From: Allohahella sp002354735
Lineage (GTDB): Bacteria > Pseudomonadota > Gammaproteobacteria > Pseudomonadales > Oleiphilaceae
NCBI RefSeq assembly: GCF_047946665.1
Contig: NZ_CP172312.1
Location: 868,001-932,000 of the forward strand
DNA length: 64,000 nucleotides
Direction: 5' to 3'
Each line of letters opens with the position of its first letter. The first letter of the stretch is position 1. Positions 26,100 to 34,151 of this stretch are shown here, piece by piece. The notes under the pieces are model-generated. The model saw nothing but the letters and a program-made list of their open reading frames with translations. It was not told where the DNA came from and searched no databases. The position numbers were made by a program, and so were the translations under genes.

Positions 26100-27239
26100 T
26101 TGACAGTTACGACTTTGAAGCAGGCGCAAGCCTGCTTTTTTTATTGTTCGTTTCTCATTCGTGGCGCTGCCAGGCTGCCTCGGTATCTCGGACTGATCAC
26201 TGTGCTCGTGCTGACGGCAGCCTGCGACGGCGCAGCGCCAGATAAGGTAGGTGCCTCCGCAGCTACTGCGCAGGAGGCCCTGCGAGAGGTGTCCGGTCCC
26301 ATCATGGGCACACAGTACTCGGTAAAGTGGACGGGCGAGTTCTTTACTGACGCCAAGCGCGTCATCCACACAGAACTGGAGCGAATCAATTCGCTCATGT
26401 CCACCTACGACCCGTCTTCGGAACTGTCGCGTTTCAACCAGAGCCCGGTCGGTGAATGGTTCGAAATTTCACCGGAAACGCTTGCGACCATGAAGGTTGC
26501 CAGGGAGGTAAATCAGGCCTCAGGTGGTGCTCTCGATGTCACAGTCGGCGCTCTGGTCAATCTTTGGGGCTTCGGCCCGGAAGGACGGGTCACCCATGAG
26601 CCCTCGCAGGCAGATATCGACAAGGCGCGAGAGCGCTCGGGCTTTGATAAACTTGAGCTGGATTTAGAGCGTTCACGCATCCGCAAGACTTCAGACATCT
26701 ATGTCGATCTTTCAGCGGTCGCCAAGGGCTACGCAGTCGACAAGGTCGCTGAACTGCTCGAAAGCAAAGGCATCAGCGACTATCTCGTAGATATCGGCGG
26801 CGAACTGCGAATGTCTGGCCACAAGCCGGATGGCTCGCAATGGCGAATTGCCATCGAAGCACCGAAAATCGAAATCAGGGAGATCTTCAAGATTTTCTCC
26901 TTCGATAAAGCTGCCATCGCAACTTCTGGCGACTACCGTAACTATTTCGAGCAAGACGGTGTTCGCTATTCGCACACCATAGACCCACGTAGCGGCCGCC
27001 CGATACAGCACGCGCTCGTTTCCGTCAGCATCGTCTCGGATCAATCTGCAGTTGCGGACGCCTGGGCCACGGCATTGATGGCGGTAGGCCCTGAAACTGC
27101 GAAAACGCTTTCACAGTCACATAATCTTGCTGTATTGCTTATAATGAAGGGGAGTAAAGGCTTCGAAACCTGGACTTCACCGCGGCTCGAGGCCCTGCAG
27201 AGCGAGCAGCCTGTCGAGCCAGCGGCAGATCAGCGCTAG
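26100..27239 (+). CDS. apbE: FAD:protein FMN transferase (lipoprotein)
   Basis: The enzyme that attaches FMN to threonines of NqrB and NqrC, fitting its place right after nqrF. Family motifs are visible: TYDPSSELSRFN, SGGALDVTVGALVNLWGFG, VDLSAVAKGYAVDKVAELL and VDIGGELRMSG. A lipoprotein signal LITVLVLTAAC gives a lipid-anchored Cys. The start is not settled: no ATG exists in frame ahead of the signal, and the longest frame begins with TTG directly after the nqrF stop, with GGAGG only four bases before it, crossing the terminator hairpin. A later ATT, CTG or GTG start is the alternative. The mature protein is not affected. Confidence 0.88.
   Translation: MTVTTLKQAQACFFYCSFLIRGAARLPRYLGLITVLVLTAACDGAAPDKVGASAATAQEALREVSGPIMGTQYSVKWTGEFFTDAKRVIHTELERINSLMSTYDPSSELSRFNQSPVGEWFEISPETLATMKVAREVNQASGGALDVTVGALVNLWGFGPEGRVTHEPSQADIDKARERSGFDKLELDLERSRIRKTSDIYVDLSAVAKGYAVDKVAELLESKGISDYLVDIGGELRMSGHKPDGSQWRIAIEAPKIEIREIFKIFSFDKAAIATSGDYRNYFEQDGVRYSHTIDPRSGRPIQHALVSVSIVSDQSAVADAWATALMAVGPETAKTLSQSHNLAVLLIMKGSKGFETWTSPRLEALQSEQPVEPAADQR
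26118..26142 (+). terminator. Rho-independent terminator after nqrF, inside the apbE reading frame
   Basis: A perfect 8-bp stem (AAGCAGGC and GCCTGCTT) closes a GCAA tetraloop and runs into seven T residues. It is 18 bases after the nqrF stop. The open frame of apbE extends across it, so it is either a true end of the nqr transcript with apbE starting later, or an attenuator within a longer leader. Confidence 0.8.
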
Positions 27240-27290
27240 TAGGCAGATTAACCAGACAGGTCGCTAGGCACTCAGTCTTAGGAGGAACAC

Positions 27291-27473
27291 ATGCAAACTT
27301 TTCTGATCGTTCTCGGCGCTATGCTTGTACTGATGGCATTGATGTCGGTAGGTGTATTGCTCGGCCGCAAGCCCATTACCGGTAGCTGCGGCGGCATGAG
27401 CGCCCTGGGTATGGAAACAGAATGCGATGTCTGCGGTGGCAACAAGAACCGCTGCGAGAAGGAAAACGCCTGA
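27291..27473 (+). CDS. nqrM: Na+-NQR maturation protein NqrM
   Basis: A 60-residue protein of the DUF539 family with one membrane helix (FLIVLGAMLVLMALMSVGVLLG) and four cysteines in GSCGG, ECDVCGG and NRCEKE. NqrM is needed to deliver the iron that sits between NqrD and NqrE. AGGAGG lies six bases before the ATG. It follows apbE, as in other NQR clusters. Confidence 0.93.
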   Translation: MQTFLIVLGAMLVLMALMSVGVLLGRKPITGSCGGMSALGMETECDVCGGNKNRCEKENA

Positions 27474-27474
27474 G

Positions 27475-28869
27475 ATGGCAGAGCATACTTATGACGTAGT
27501 CGTCATAGGCGCCGGGCCTGCGGGCGAGGGCGCTGCCATGAGCGCGGCAAAGCACGGTCGTCGTGTCGCCGTCATCGAAGACAAGAAGCAGGTCGGCGGT
27601 AACTGTGCCCATCGCGGCACCATTCCGTCGAAGGCTCTACGTCATAATGTCAGACAGATTATTCAGTTCAATACCAATCCCATGTTCAGGGATATTGGTG
27701 AGCCGCGGTGGTTCTCTTTTCCACGCGTGCTCAAGGACGCTGAACGCGTCATTGCCAAACAGGTCAAGCTCAGAACCGGTTTCTACGCCCGTAACCGGGT
27801 AGATCTGTATCATGGCAAAGCCTTCCTGTTGGACGAGCATCGCATCGAGGTGCGTGGTGCCGGCACGGCCAATGATGTGCTTGTCGCCAAGGAAATCGTC
27901 ATTGCGACGGGCTCTCGCCCTTATCAGCCGCCGGATATCGATTTCAATCATCGCCGCATCTACTGCAGCGACAGCATTCTCAAGCTTGGCCATACGCCAC
28001 GTACGCTCATCATCTATGGTGCTGGCGTCATCGGGTCGGAATATGCGTCGATTTTCGTGGGGCTCGGCGTCAAGGTCGACCTGATCAATCCCGGCTCAAA
28101 GCTGCTGAGTTTTCTCGACGATGAAATCTCCGACGCGCTGAGTTACCACCTGCGCGATAACGGCGTGCTGATGCGCCACAATGAGGAGTACGAGTCAGTC
28201 GAAGGTAACGAAACCGGCGTCATTCTCACCATGAAATCCGGCAAGAAGATTCGTGCCGATGCGTTTCTCTGGTGCAACGGCCGCTCGGGCAACACGGAGA
28301 AGCTTGGGCTGGAAAACGTTGGTCTCGAGTGTAACTCCAGAGGTCAGCTCAAGGTGGATGACCATTACCGAACGGAAGTCCCTCACATTTACGCCGTAGG
28401 TGATGTCATCGGATATCCCTCCCTGGCCAGTGCCGCTTATGATCAGGGTCGGTCGGCAGCCTCGGATCTGGTTTCGGATGCCTATTTCCGCTTTGTCGAC
28501 GACGTCCCGACTGGTATCTATACAATCCCCGAAATCAGTTCAGTCGGTAAGACAGAAGCCGAGCTGACCGCCCAACGTGTCCCTTATGAAGTCGGGCAAG
28601 CCTTCTTCAAGCACCTGGCACGGGCGCAGATCACCGGGGATACGGTTGGTATGCTGAAAATTTTGTTCCATCGCGAAACGAAGCAGTTGCTGGGTATTCA
28701 CTGCTTCGGCGACCAGGCCTCGGAGATCGTCCACATCGGTCAGGCCATCATGAGTCAGCCGGGAGAGCTGAACACCCTCGACTACTTCATCAACACGACC
28801 TTCAATTATCCCACCATGGCTGAAGCGTATCGCGTGGCGGCGCTCAATGGCCTGAACCGGATTTTCTAG
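27475..28869 (+). CDS. sthA: Soluble pyridine nucleotide transhydrogenase
   Basis: The ATG at 27475 begins MAEHTYDVVVIGAGPAGEGA, the FAD-binding motif; the frame extending to 27427 runs inside nqrM. The 464-residue flavoprotein exchanges hydride between NADPH and NAD+. The segment GGNCAHRGTIPSKALRH has just one of the two cysteines found in disulfide reductases, as expected for SthA. The second dinucleotide fold is IIYGAGVIGSEYASIF. It starts one base after the nqrM stop, so it may be cotranscribed with the NQR genes. Its end overlaps the convergent phosphodiesterase by four bases. Confidence 0.93.
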   Translation: MAEHTYDVVVIGAGPAGEGAAMSAAKHGRRVAVIEDKKQVGGNCAHRGTIPSKALRHNVRQIIQFNTNPMFRDIGEPRWFSFPRVLKDAERVIAKQVKLRTGFYARNRVDLYHGKAFLLDEHRIEVRGAGTANDVLVAKEIVIATGSRPYQPPDIDFNHRRIYCSDSILKLGHTPRTLIIYGAGVIGSEYASIFVGLGVKVDLINPGSKLLSFLDDEISDALSYHLRDNGVLMRHNEEYESVEGNETGVILTMKSGKKIRADAFLWCNGRSGNTEKLGLENVGLECNSRGQLKVDDHYRTEVPHIYAVGDVIGYPSLASAAYDQGRSAASDLVSDAYFRFVDDVPTGIYTIPEISSVGKTEAELTAQRVPYEVGQAFFKHLARAQITGDTVGMLKILFHRETKQLLGIHCFGDQASEIVHIGQAIMSQPGELNTLDYFINTTFNYPTMAEAYRVAALNGLNRIF

Positions 28870-29630
28870 AAGCGATCCTGCAGAATCTGCTGCATTCGCA
28901 GCGGATAGTCTGTGATGACGGAGTCTACGCCGGCGTCACAGACGCGTTGCCAGTCCTGACTGGCGTTTACCGTCCAGGTGGAAACTGCCAGGCCTTTCGC
29001 CCGTAGCTGATCCACCACTTCGCGACTGACCATCTGATGATTCAGGGCAACAATATCGTATGGGGGCGATGGCGTCTTCAGGAGGGCTTGCAGGACTTTC
29101 TCGACTTCGACCGCCAGTCCCTGCCGTAACCCCTTCACGCCTGCCTTCTGCACTAATTGCGGTACCAGTGGATGAAAGCTGGTGACCACACACTTTTCGA
29201 GCAGGTTCGGCGGGAGTTCACCGAGCATGGTGGTCAGCTGATCACACAGCCGCATCAAGGTGTTTGTGTCGGTCGATTTAACCTCCAACTGCACCTGCTC
29301 GACAGAGTCAGGCGCTTGTAAGAGTAGGTCGAGCACATCCTTCAGGGCAGGAATATGGCACTCCACCGGCCATGGCGGCCCCACCTTCCGGGCATCCAGC
29401 GTCACCAGTTCAGCCAGGGTTCTGTCAGCAGCTCGCCCGCTGACGCCGCAGGTTCTGGCAAGGTCCTCGTCATGAAGAATATAGATTTCATTATCGGAAG
29501 AGAGCTGCAGGTCGAACTCGAAGCTGTGGATGCCGTTTCGCCAGGCCCATTCGAAACCCTGCAAGGTATTTTCCGGCGCTTCGCCTCTCGCTCCGCGATG
29601 GCCAATCAGTATCGGTGTGCTCTGTGTCAT
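28866..29630 (-). CDS. ugpQ: Glycerophosphodiester phosphodiesterase
   Basis: A 254-residue cytoplasmic-type enzyme (no signal peptide) that splits glycerophosphodiesters into glycerol-3-phosphate and an alcohol. The catalytic motifs are IGHRGARGEAPENT, EFDLQLSSDNEIYILHD with the metal ligands, and QLEVKST. The C-terminal TITDYP-type motif reads SVITDYPLRM. The symbol follows the cytoplasmic enzyme and could differ in a database. It overlaps the upstream DUF2062 gene as ATGA, so they form a pair. Confidence 0.88.
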   Translation of the reverse strand: MTQSTPILIGHRGARGEAPENTLQGFEWAWRNGIHSFEFDLQLSSDNEIYILHDEDLARTCGVSGRAADRTLAELVTLDARKVGPPWPVECHIPALKDVLDLLLQAPDSVEQVQLEVKSTDTNTLMRLCDQLTTMLGELPPNLLEKCVVTSFHPLVPQLVQKAGVKGLRQGLAVEVEKVLQALLKTPSPPYDIVALNHQMVSREVVDQLRAKGLAVSTWTVNASQDWQRVCDAGVDSVITDYPLRMQQILQDRF

Positions 29631-30172
29631 GGGCGCTCCGTTTCGTCCTGGGGTTCAGCCTTGCGTCGCTGTCGTCTCGCTTTCCAGCTTTGGGCGATGG
29701 CCCGGCGCCACAGCAGGTCAATAGCAAAGTACCCGCCTACACTGGCCACGACGGCAACAACGAAAGACCCTAGATAGAGCGGCGCGCCGATATCACCGAG
29801 CTTGTTGAGAAACCAGTCCATGGTCGGCTCGAAAGCGAAGGGTTGCGGTTCCATGCCCAGCAGCCAGGCGCCAATGACATAGTTGGCATAGAACAGCGGC
29901 GGCATGGTCAGTGGATTGCTGATCCAGACGAGGGCGCACGACAGAGGCAGATTGCTGCGCAGCCAGATGGACACGAAGCCTGCAAACGCCATCTGGGCTG
30001 GCATGGGAATGAAGGCCCAGAACAGCCCATTGAGAAACGCACGGGATACTGAGCGGCGGTTGATATGCCAGAGGTTCGGATCATGCAGCACATCGCCCAG
30101 AAAATGGAGCGACTTGTTCGACTGGATCTTCTCCGGACTCGGCATCCATTTCTTGATGAGCTTCTTGGGCAT
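29627..30172 (-). CDS. DUF2062 domain membrane protein
   Basis: The ATG at 30172 gives MPKKLIKKWMPSPEKIQ, the usual family start; upstream codons in frame add unlike residues. The 181-residue product contains LWHINRRSVSRAFLNGLFWAFIPMP, SCALVWISNPLTMPPLFYANY and a C-terminal membrane helix, the typical DUF2062 pattern with two or three helices. Its function is unknown. It is divergent from comEC. Confidence 0.85.
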   Translation of the reverse strand: MPKKLIKKWMPSPEKIQSNKSLHFLGDVLHDPNLWHINRRSVSRAFLNGLFWAFIPMPAQMAFAGFVSIWLRSNLPLSCALVWISNPLTMPPLFYANYVIGAWLLGMEPQPFAFEPTMDWFLNKLGDIGAPLYLGSFVVAVVASVGGYFAIDLLWRRAIAQSWKARRQRRKAEPQDETERP

Positions 30173-30294
30173 GGTCTGCGATGATTTCGAATGACAGTGA
30201 TTTTGAGAGCCGGTGTTGCTGGCCGATACCATAGCAGCGACTTTCAATTTAGAATAGCAGCGAATGCACAAGTTTTACGAACAGGATGTTCGAT

Positions 30295-32904
30295 ATGCGC
30301 ACATGGATAGTGCTGCATCTGGCTGCCTTCGTTCTGGTGTTTGTATGCGCACCAGAGCTGGTCGGTCAGGCGCCGCAGTGGGCGATGCTGCCCGCGTTTC
30401 TCAGTTTACTTGCCCTCCTGGGGTATCGCCTGCTGGCCAGGCGCTGCCGATCTACCGCTCACAGGCGTCTGCCGGGTGCTCTCAAGCTATCGCGGCTGGT
30501 GTTTCTGCTCCTGATTGCGCTCGGTACCGGTACCGGTGCCTTGCATGGCGGCCTTCGCCTACAGCCTTATAGCGCTATGGCCATGACCGACGGCGCGGTG
30601 GAGCAATTGGCTGCCGGAGGTCGTCTTGCTGTTGCCGGGTACTTCTGCGCGCTGGATTTCGACAGCGAACGTAAGCTCATTGCCGGAACTACCATGAAAC
30701 GCCCCCGAGTAGTGCGGATTTGTTTCGACGTCGAGCGCAGCCCTTCCGTCAGCTTACTTGAGGGCCGTCGTATCCTGCTCGAATGCAGCGGCTGCGCCAG
30801 ACCGCAGCCCGGCCAGCCTTATCAGCTGCAGATCGATCTGCTAACAGACAAACGAGCGCTGCCGGTTAAAAGTGCGCTGGAGCTGCGAGTCGAGCGCTAC
30901 AGGGCGCTGAGCCAGGGCGGACCTGTGCGAGCGAAGCTATTGACTGCGCAGCCAGATTCGTCGCTGCCGGCGAGGGTATCGCAGCGCCTACGGGCCGAAG
31001 CTCGGCAGGCGCTCATGGCCACGGTGGCGGATTCGCGCCATCTCGAAAGCTATCATGCCCTGTTTCTGGGCGATCGAACCGGCTTCAGCTATCAGCAGCG
31101 TGACGCCTTGTCCGTATCGGGTCTGTCTCATCTCATGGTGATTTCCGGGCTGCACGTCGGGTTGATGGCAGGCTTCGTTACAATAACGCTAAGGCTGGCA
31201 GCCAGGCTCTTCAAGCTTCCAGCCTGGCGTGTGCCGGTCTATCTGGGCACGGTGCTCAGTCTTCTCGGCTACCTCTGGCTGGTAGATTACGCAGTGCCGG
31301 TGCTGCGCGCGACGATCATGGCGCTGCTCTTCATCGCCTTGACACTACAGCGGCGGCGAATTCCGGTCACCGATTACTGGCTGATCACGCTCACCGCCTG
31401 CCTGTTTTTTGACCCCTTCGCCTTTATCAGCGCCGGCTTCTGGCTGTCGTTCGGGGCGGTGGCTGTCATCGCACTTGTGATGTCTGGACGTCTCCGGCTA
31501 GGGCCAGCACCGGCTGAGGTGTCGTTGCCGACGAAACGCCGTCAGCGGCTACAGCAGCAATGGCAAGCGCTCAAGGCCTGGCTGGGCGCATTCTGGCGGG
31601 TGCAATGGCAGCTTTTTGCGACACTGAGTGTGCTGTTGGCCGTATTCTTTCAGCAGGTCAGTCTGGCCGGCCTGATAACAAACCTGGTTGCCATACCACT
31701 GGTCACACTACTACTAGTGCCTGTCGGTTTCCTGGCCCTGCTCAGCAAGGTCTGGGCTGGAAGCTGGCCCCTGGTGCCGCTGCTTATCGATCTCACTGAC
31801 ACGCTGTTCGATGCATTCTGGGTCATCGTCAATAGCGGTGAGCACTTTCCCGTGTTTACGACGGAGCCGCTATCGCCTGGCGCGCTTGGGCTCTTGCTGC
31901 TGCTGTCGGTGCCGACGCTCTGGTGCTGGCATATGCCATTCTCGCCATGGCTGCATGCGAGCAAGCTTCTACTCCTGACTGGCATGGTCACCGCCACCAC
32001 CCGCAGCCCGGTGCCTGCAGAGGCAGAAGTATTCCGCTTTATCGTCTTTGATGTAGGGCAGGGGCATGCGGCCTTGTTGGACGATGGTGAGACAACGCTC
32101 CTGTTTGATACCGGGCCGGTTTTTCCCATCAGTAGCGGCTTCAGTGGCGGTCGATTAATTCCTGGCGGTGGTGGACGGCCCTTCAATCCGGCTGCCGATC
32201 AGATCCTGCCTTACCTGACGCAGCGGACGCGGGGAACTGAAGATGAAGCCCCTTTGAACGCGCGCCCGACTCTGGACTACCTCGTCGTGAGTCACGCCGA
32301 TCACGACCATGCAGGCGGCACGGATGTCTTGTTGCAGCATCTGGATGTGTCGAGACTGGTCAGCGGTGAACCGGACAAGCTCAACCGCATCCTGGCGATC
32401 GATCACGCAGAGCGGCCAAACCCTGCCAACCCACAAGCCGGTCTGGTGCACTTCACTCAGTGTCTGGCGGGTCGGGGCTTCAGCTCCAGAGGATATCGTG
32501 TCGAGACGTTGTGGCCACTCAGCCCGGCGGAGGGGGCGAGGTTCGCAGGCAACGATCTGTCCTGTGTGCTCCGGGTAACCACGCCCTCCGGGAAAACCAT
32601 CATGCTCACAGGCGATATCGAGAAGCCAGCGCTGCAGGCGATGGTCCGGCACTATAATGCAGCGCAGCGTCCGGGCAGCCTGCTGGATGTCGATATACTG
32701 GTGCTGCCCCACCACGGCAGCCGTTCGAGCTTTCTGCCCGCTTTCATAAGCGCAGTGACGCCTGAGCAGGCGATCGTGCCAGCAGGGGCCAATAATCGCT
32801 TTGGCCATCCGCATTCACAGCCTATAGATTGGCTTACCCGCCGCGGTGTGGAGATCTGGAATACCGGGACTCAGGGTTACTATGAGTTCACCGATCCCCT
32901 GTAA
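30295..32904 (+). CDS. comEC: DNA internalisation competence protein ComEC/Rec2
   Basis: An 869-residue membrane protein that carries single-stranded DNA across the inner membrane in natural transformation. Visible parts are the N-terminal helices and an OB-like domain, the competence domain (HALFLGDRTGFSYQQRDALS, SGLSHLMVISGLHVGLMAGF) and a C-terminal metallo-beta-lactamase-like domain (FDVGQGHAALL, SHADHDHAGGTD near residue 666, LPHHGSRSS). The ATG at 30295 has AGGA eight bases before it and is preferred over the ATG at 30286. A working transformation system would also need type IV pili, not seen here. Confidence 0.9.
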   Translation: MRTWIVLHLAAFVLVFVCAPELVGQAPQWAMLPAFLSLLALLGYRLLARRCRSTAHRRLPGALKLSRLVFLLLIALGTGTGALHGGLRLQPYSAMAMTDGAVEQLAAGGRLAVAGYFCALDFDSERKLIAGTTMKRPRVVRICFDVERSPSVSLLEGRRILLECSGCARPQPGQPYQLQIDLLTDKRALPVKSALELRVERYRALSQGGPVRAKLLTAQPDSSLPARVSQRLRAEARQALMATVADSRHLESYHALFLGDRTGFSYQQRDALSVSGLSHLMVISGLHVGLMAGFVTITLRLAARLFKLPAWRVPVYLGTVLSLLGYLWLVDYAVPVLRATIMALLFIALTLQRRRIPVTDYWLITLTACLFFDPFAFISAGFWLSFGAVAVIALVMSGRLRLGPAPAEVSLPTKRRQRLQQQWQALKAWLGAFWRVQWQLFATLSVLLAVFFQQVSLAGLITNLVAIPLVTLLLVPVGFLALLSKVWAGSWPLVPLLIDLTDTLFDAFWVIVNSGEHFPVFTTEPLSPGALGLLLLLSVPTLWCWHMPFSPWLHASKLLLLTGMVTATTRSPVPAEAEVFRFIVFDVGQGHAALLDDGETTLLFDTGPVFPISSGFSGGRLIPGGGGRPFNPAADQILPYLTQRTRGTEDEAPLNARPTLDYLVVSHADHDHAGGTDVLLQHLDVSRLVSGEPDKLNRILAIDHAERPNPANPQAGLVHFTQCLAGRGFSSRGYRVETLWPLSPAEGARFAGNDLSCVLRVTTPSGKTIMLTGDIEKPALQAMVRHYNAAQRPGSLLDVDILVLPHHGSRSSFLPAFISAVTPEQAIVPAGANNRFGHPHSQPIDWLTRRGVEIWNTGTQGYYEFTDPL

Positions 32905-33013
32905 GGAGGCTTACCAGGCCTGTGCGCAGAGATTAGTCTATGCTTCCAAAGCCTTACTTATGCTAGAGTGACCGCCGAATAATCGGCAGCTGAATTACGA
33001 ACGGGAGAAAACA

Positions 33014-33649
33014 GTGCTGGAAATGCTCATGGCTGGCGGGTTCATCATGATACCCATCCTGCTCTGCTCAATAATTGCCTTCGCGATCATCCTCGAGCGC
33101 TTCTGGACGCTTCGCCACAGCAAGATCGTGCCTCAGGAAGTGATTAACGATGTGCTGGGCAAGCTCAAGAACAAGCAGCTCACTACACGCTACCTCAAGG
33201 ACCTCAGAGACAAGGCGCCAATCGGCCGTCTGCTCTCAACCGGTCTGCTCAACGCCAAACATGGCCGCGAGATCATGAAAGAAAGCATCGAGGAAGAAGC
33301 GAGCCATGTCGTTCACGACCTCGAGCAGTTTCTCACGGCGCTGGGTACGGTAGCTGCTGTAGCGCCATTGCTGGGTTTGCTCGGTACGGTCATCGGCATG
33401 ATCGAAGTATTCGCCGAGATCCAGATTGCCGGAGCCGGTAATACTCAGGCACTTGCCGGCGGTATATCTAAAGCACTGATCACTACAGCGGTTGGCCTGA
33501 CTGTTGCCATTCCGGCGCTTGTTGCGCATCGCTACTTTCAGCGTCGGGTCGATGAAATCGTCGTCGAGCTCGAGCAGCGTTCGCTGAAGCTGGTCGAAGT
33601 CGTCCACGGTGAGCGTGAGGTGAACGAAGAGGGGACCGGCCCGCTGTGA
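33014..33649 (+). CDS. exbB: ExbB/TolQ/MotA-type proton channel protein
   Basis: A GTG start with GGGAG seven bases before it. The 211-residue product has three membrane helices, the first at MLMAGGFIMIPILLCSIIAF, the others in VAAVAPLLGLLGTVIGMIEVF and ALITTAVGLTVAIPALVAHRYF, the family signature. It should form a proton-driven channel with the next gene's product. In Pseudomonas the same pair (PA2983/PA2982) precedes lpxK. Whether it serves TonB-type import or another envelope task is not shown by the sequence. Confidence 0.9.
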   Translation: MLEMLMAGGFIMIPILLCSIIAFAIILERFWTLRHSKIVPQEVINDVLGKLKNKQLTTRYLKDLRDKAPIGRLLSTGLLNAKHGREIMKESIEEEASHVVHDLEQFLTALGTVAAVAPLLGLLGTVIGMIEVFAEIQIAGAGNTQALAGGISKALITTAVGLTVAIPALVAHRYFQRRVDEIVVELEQRSLKLVEVVHGEREVNEEGTGPL

Positions 33650-34104
33650 AGTTCAAGCGTCAACACAAGGAAGAGCTGTCGGTCAACCTGACTCCGCTAA
33701 TCGACATTGTCTTTCTGCTGCTGATCTTTTTCATGGTATCGACGACCTTCACCAAGGAGTCGAGGCTTCAGATCGATCTGCCGAAGGCGTCCAGCGATCC
33801 GGTTGCTGCCGAAACCACACAGCTCGAAGTGGTTATCGATCCCCAGGGCAAGTACCGGGTCAATGACCGGCTTCTGGTCAACAGTCAGCTCAACACGCTG
33901 AAGCGGGCGGTCGAGCAGCTCTCGGAAGGTAATTCGTCCCTGCCATTCATCATCACGGCAGATGCCCAGACGCCGCACGAGTTCGTGGTAAGGGCAATGG
34001 ACGCTGCCGGTCAGCTCGGCTTCTCAAAGCTGAGTATCACCACTGCAGCGCAGGCGCCAGAAGATGACGCAGCTGGGGTCGATGGCGGTGCTGATGCTCA
34101 GTAA
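33646..34104 (+). CDS. exbD: ExbD/TolR-type biopolymer transport protein
   Basis: A 152-residue protein with a single N-terminal helix holding the essential Asp in LTPLIDIVFLLLIFFMVSTTF, and a periplasmic domain ending SKLSITTAAQ. The GTG start overlaps the exbB stop as GTGA. A short acidic tail (APEDDAAGVDGGADAQ) follows. Confidence 0.9.
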   Translation: MKFKRQHKEELSVNLTPLIDIVFLLLIFFMVSTTFTKESRLQIDLPKASSDPVAAETTQLEVVIDPQGKYRVNDRLLVNSQLNTLKRAVEQLSEGNSSLPFIITADAQTPHEFVVRAMDAAGQLGFSKLSITTAAQAPEDDAAGVDGGADAQ

Positions 34105-34151
34105 GGTCATCAGCATTTTCGTAATCCGTAGTGTTGCCAGGTGGACCCGTA

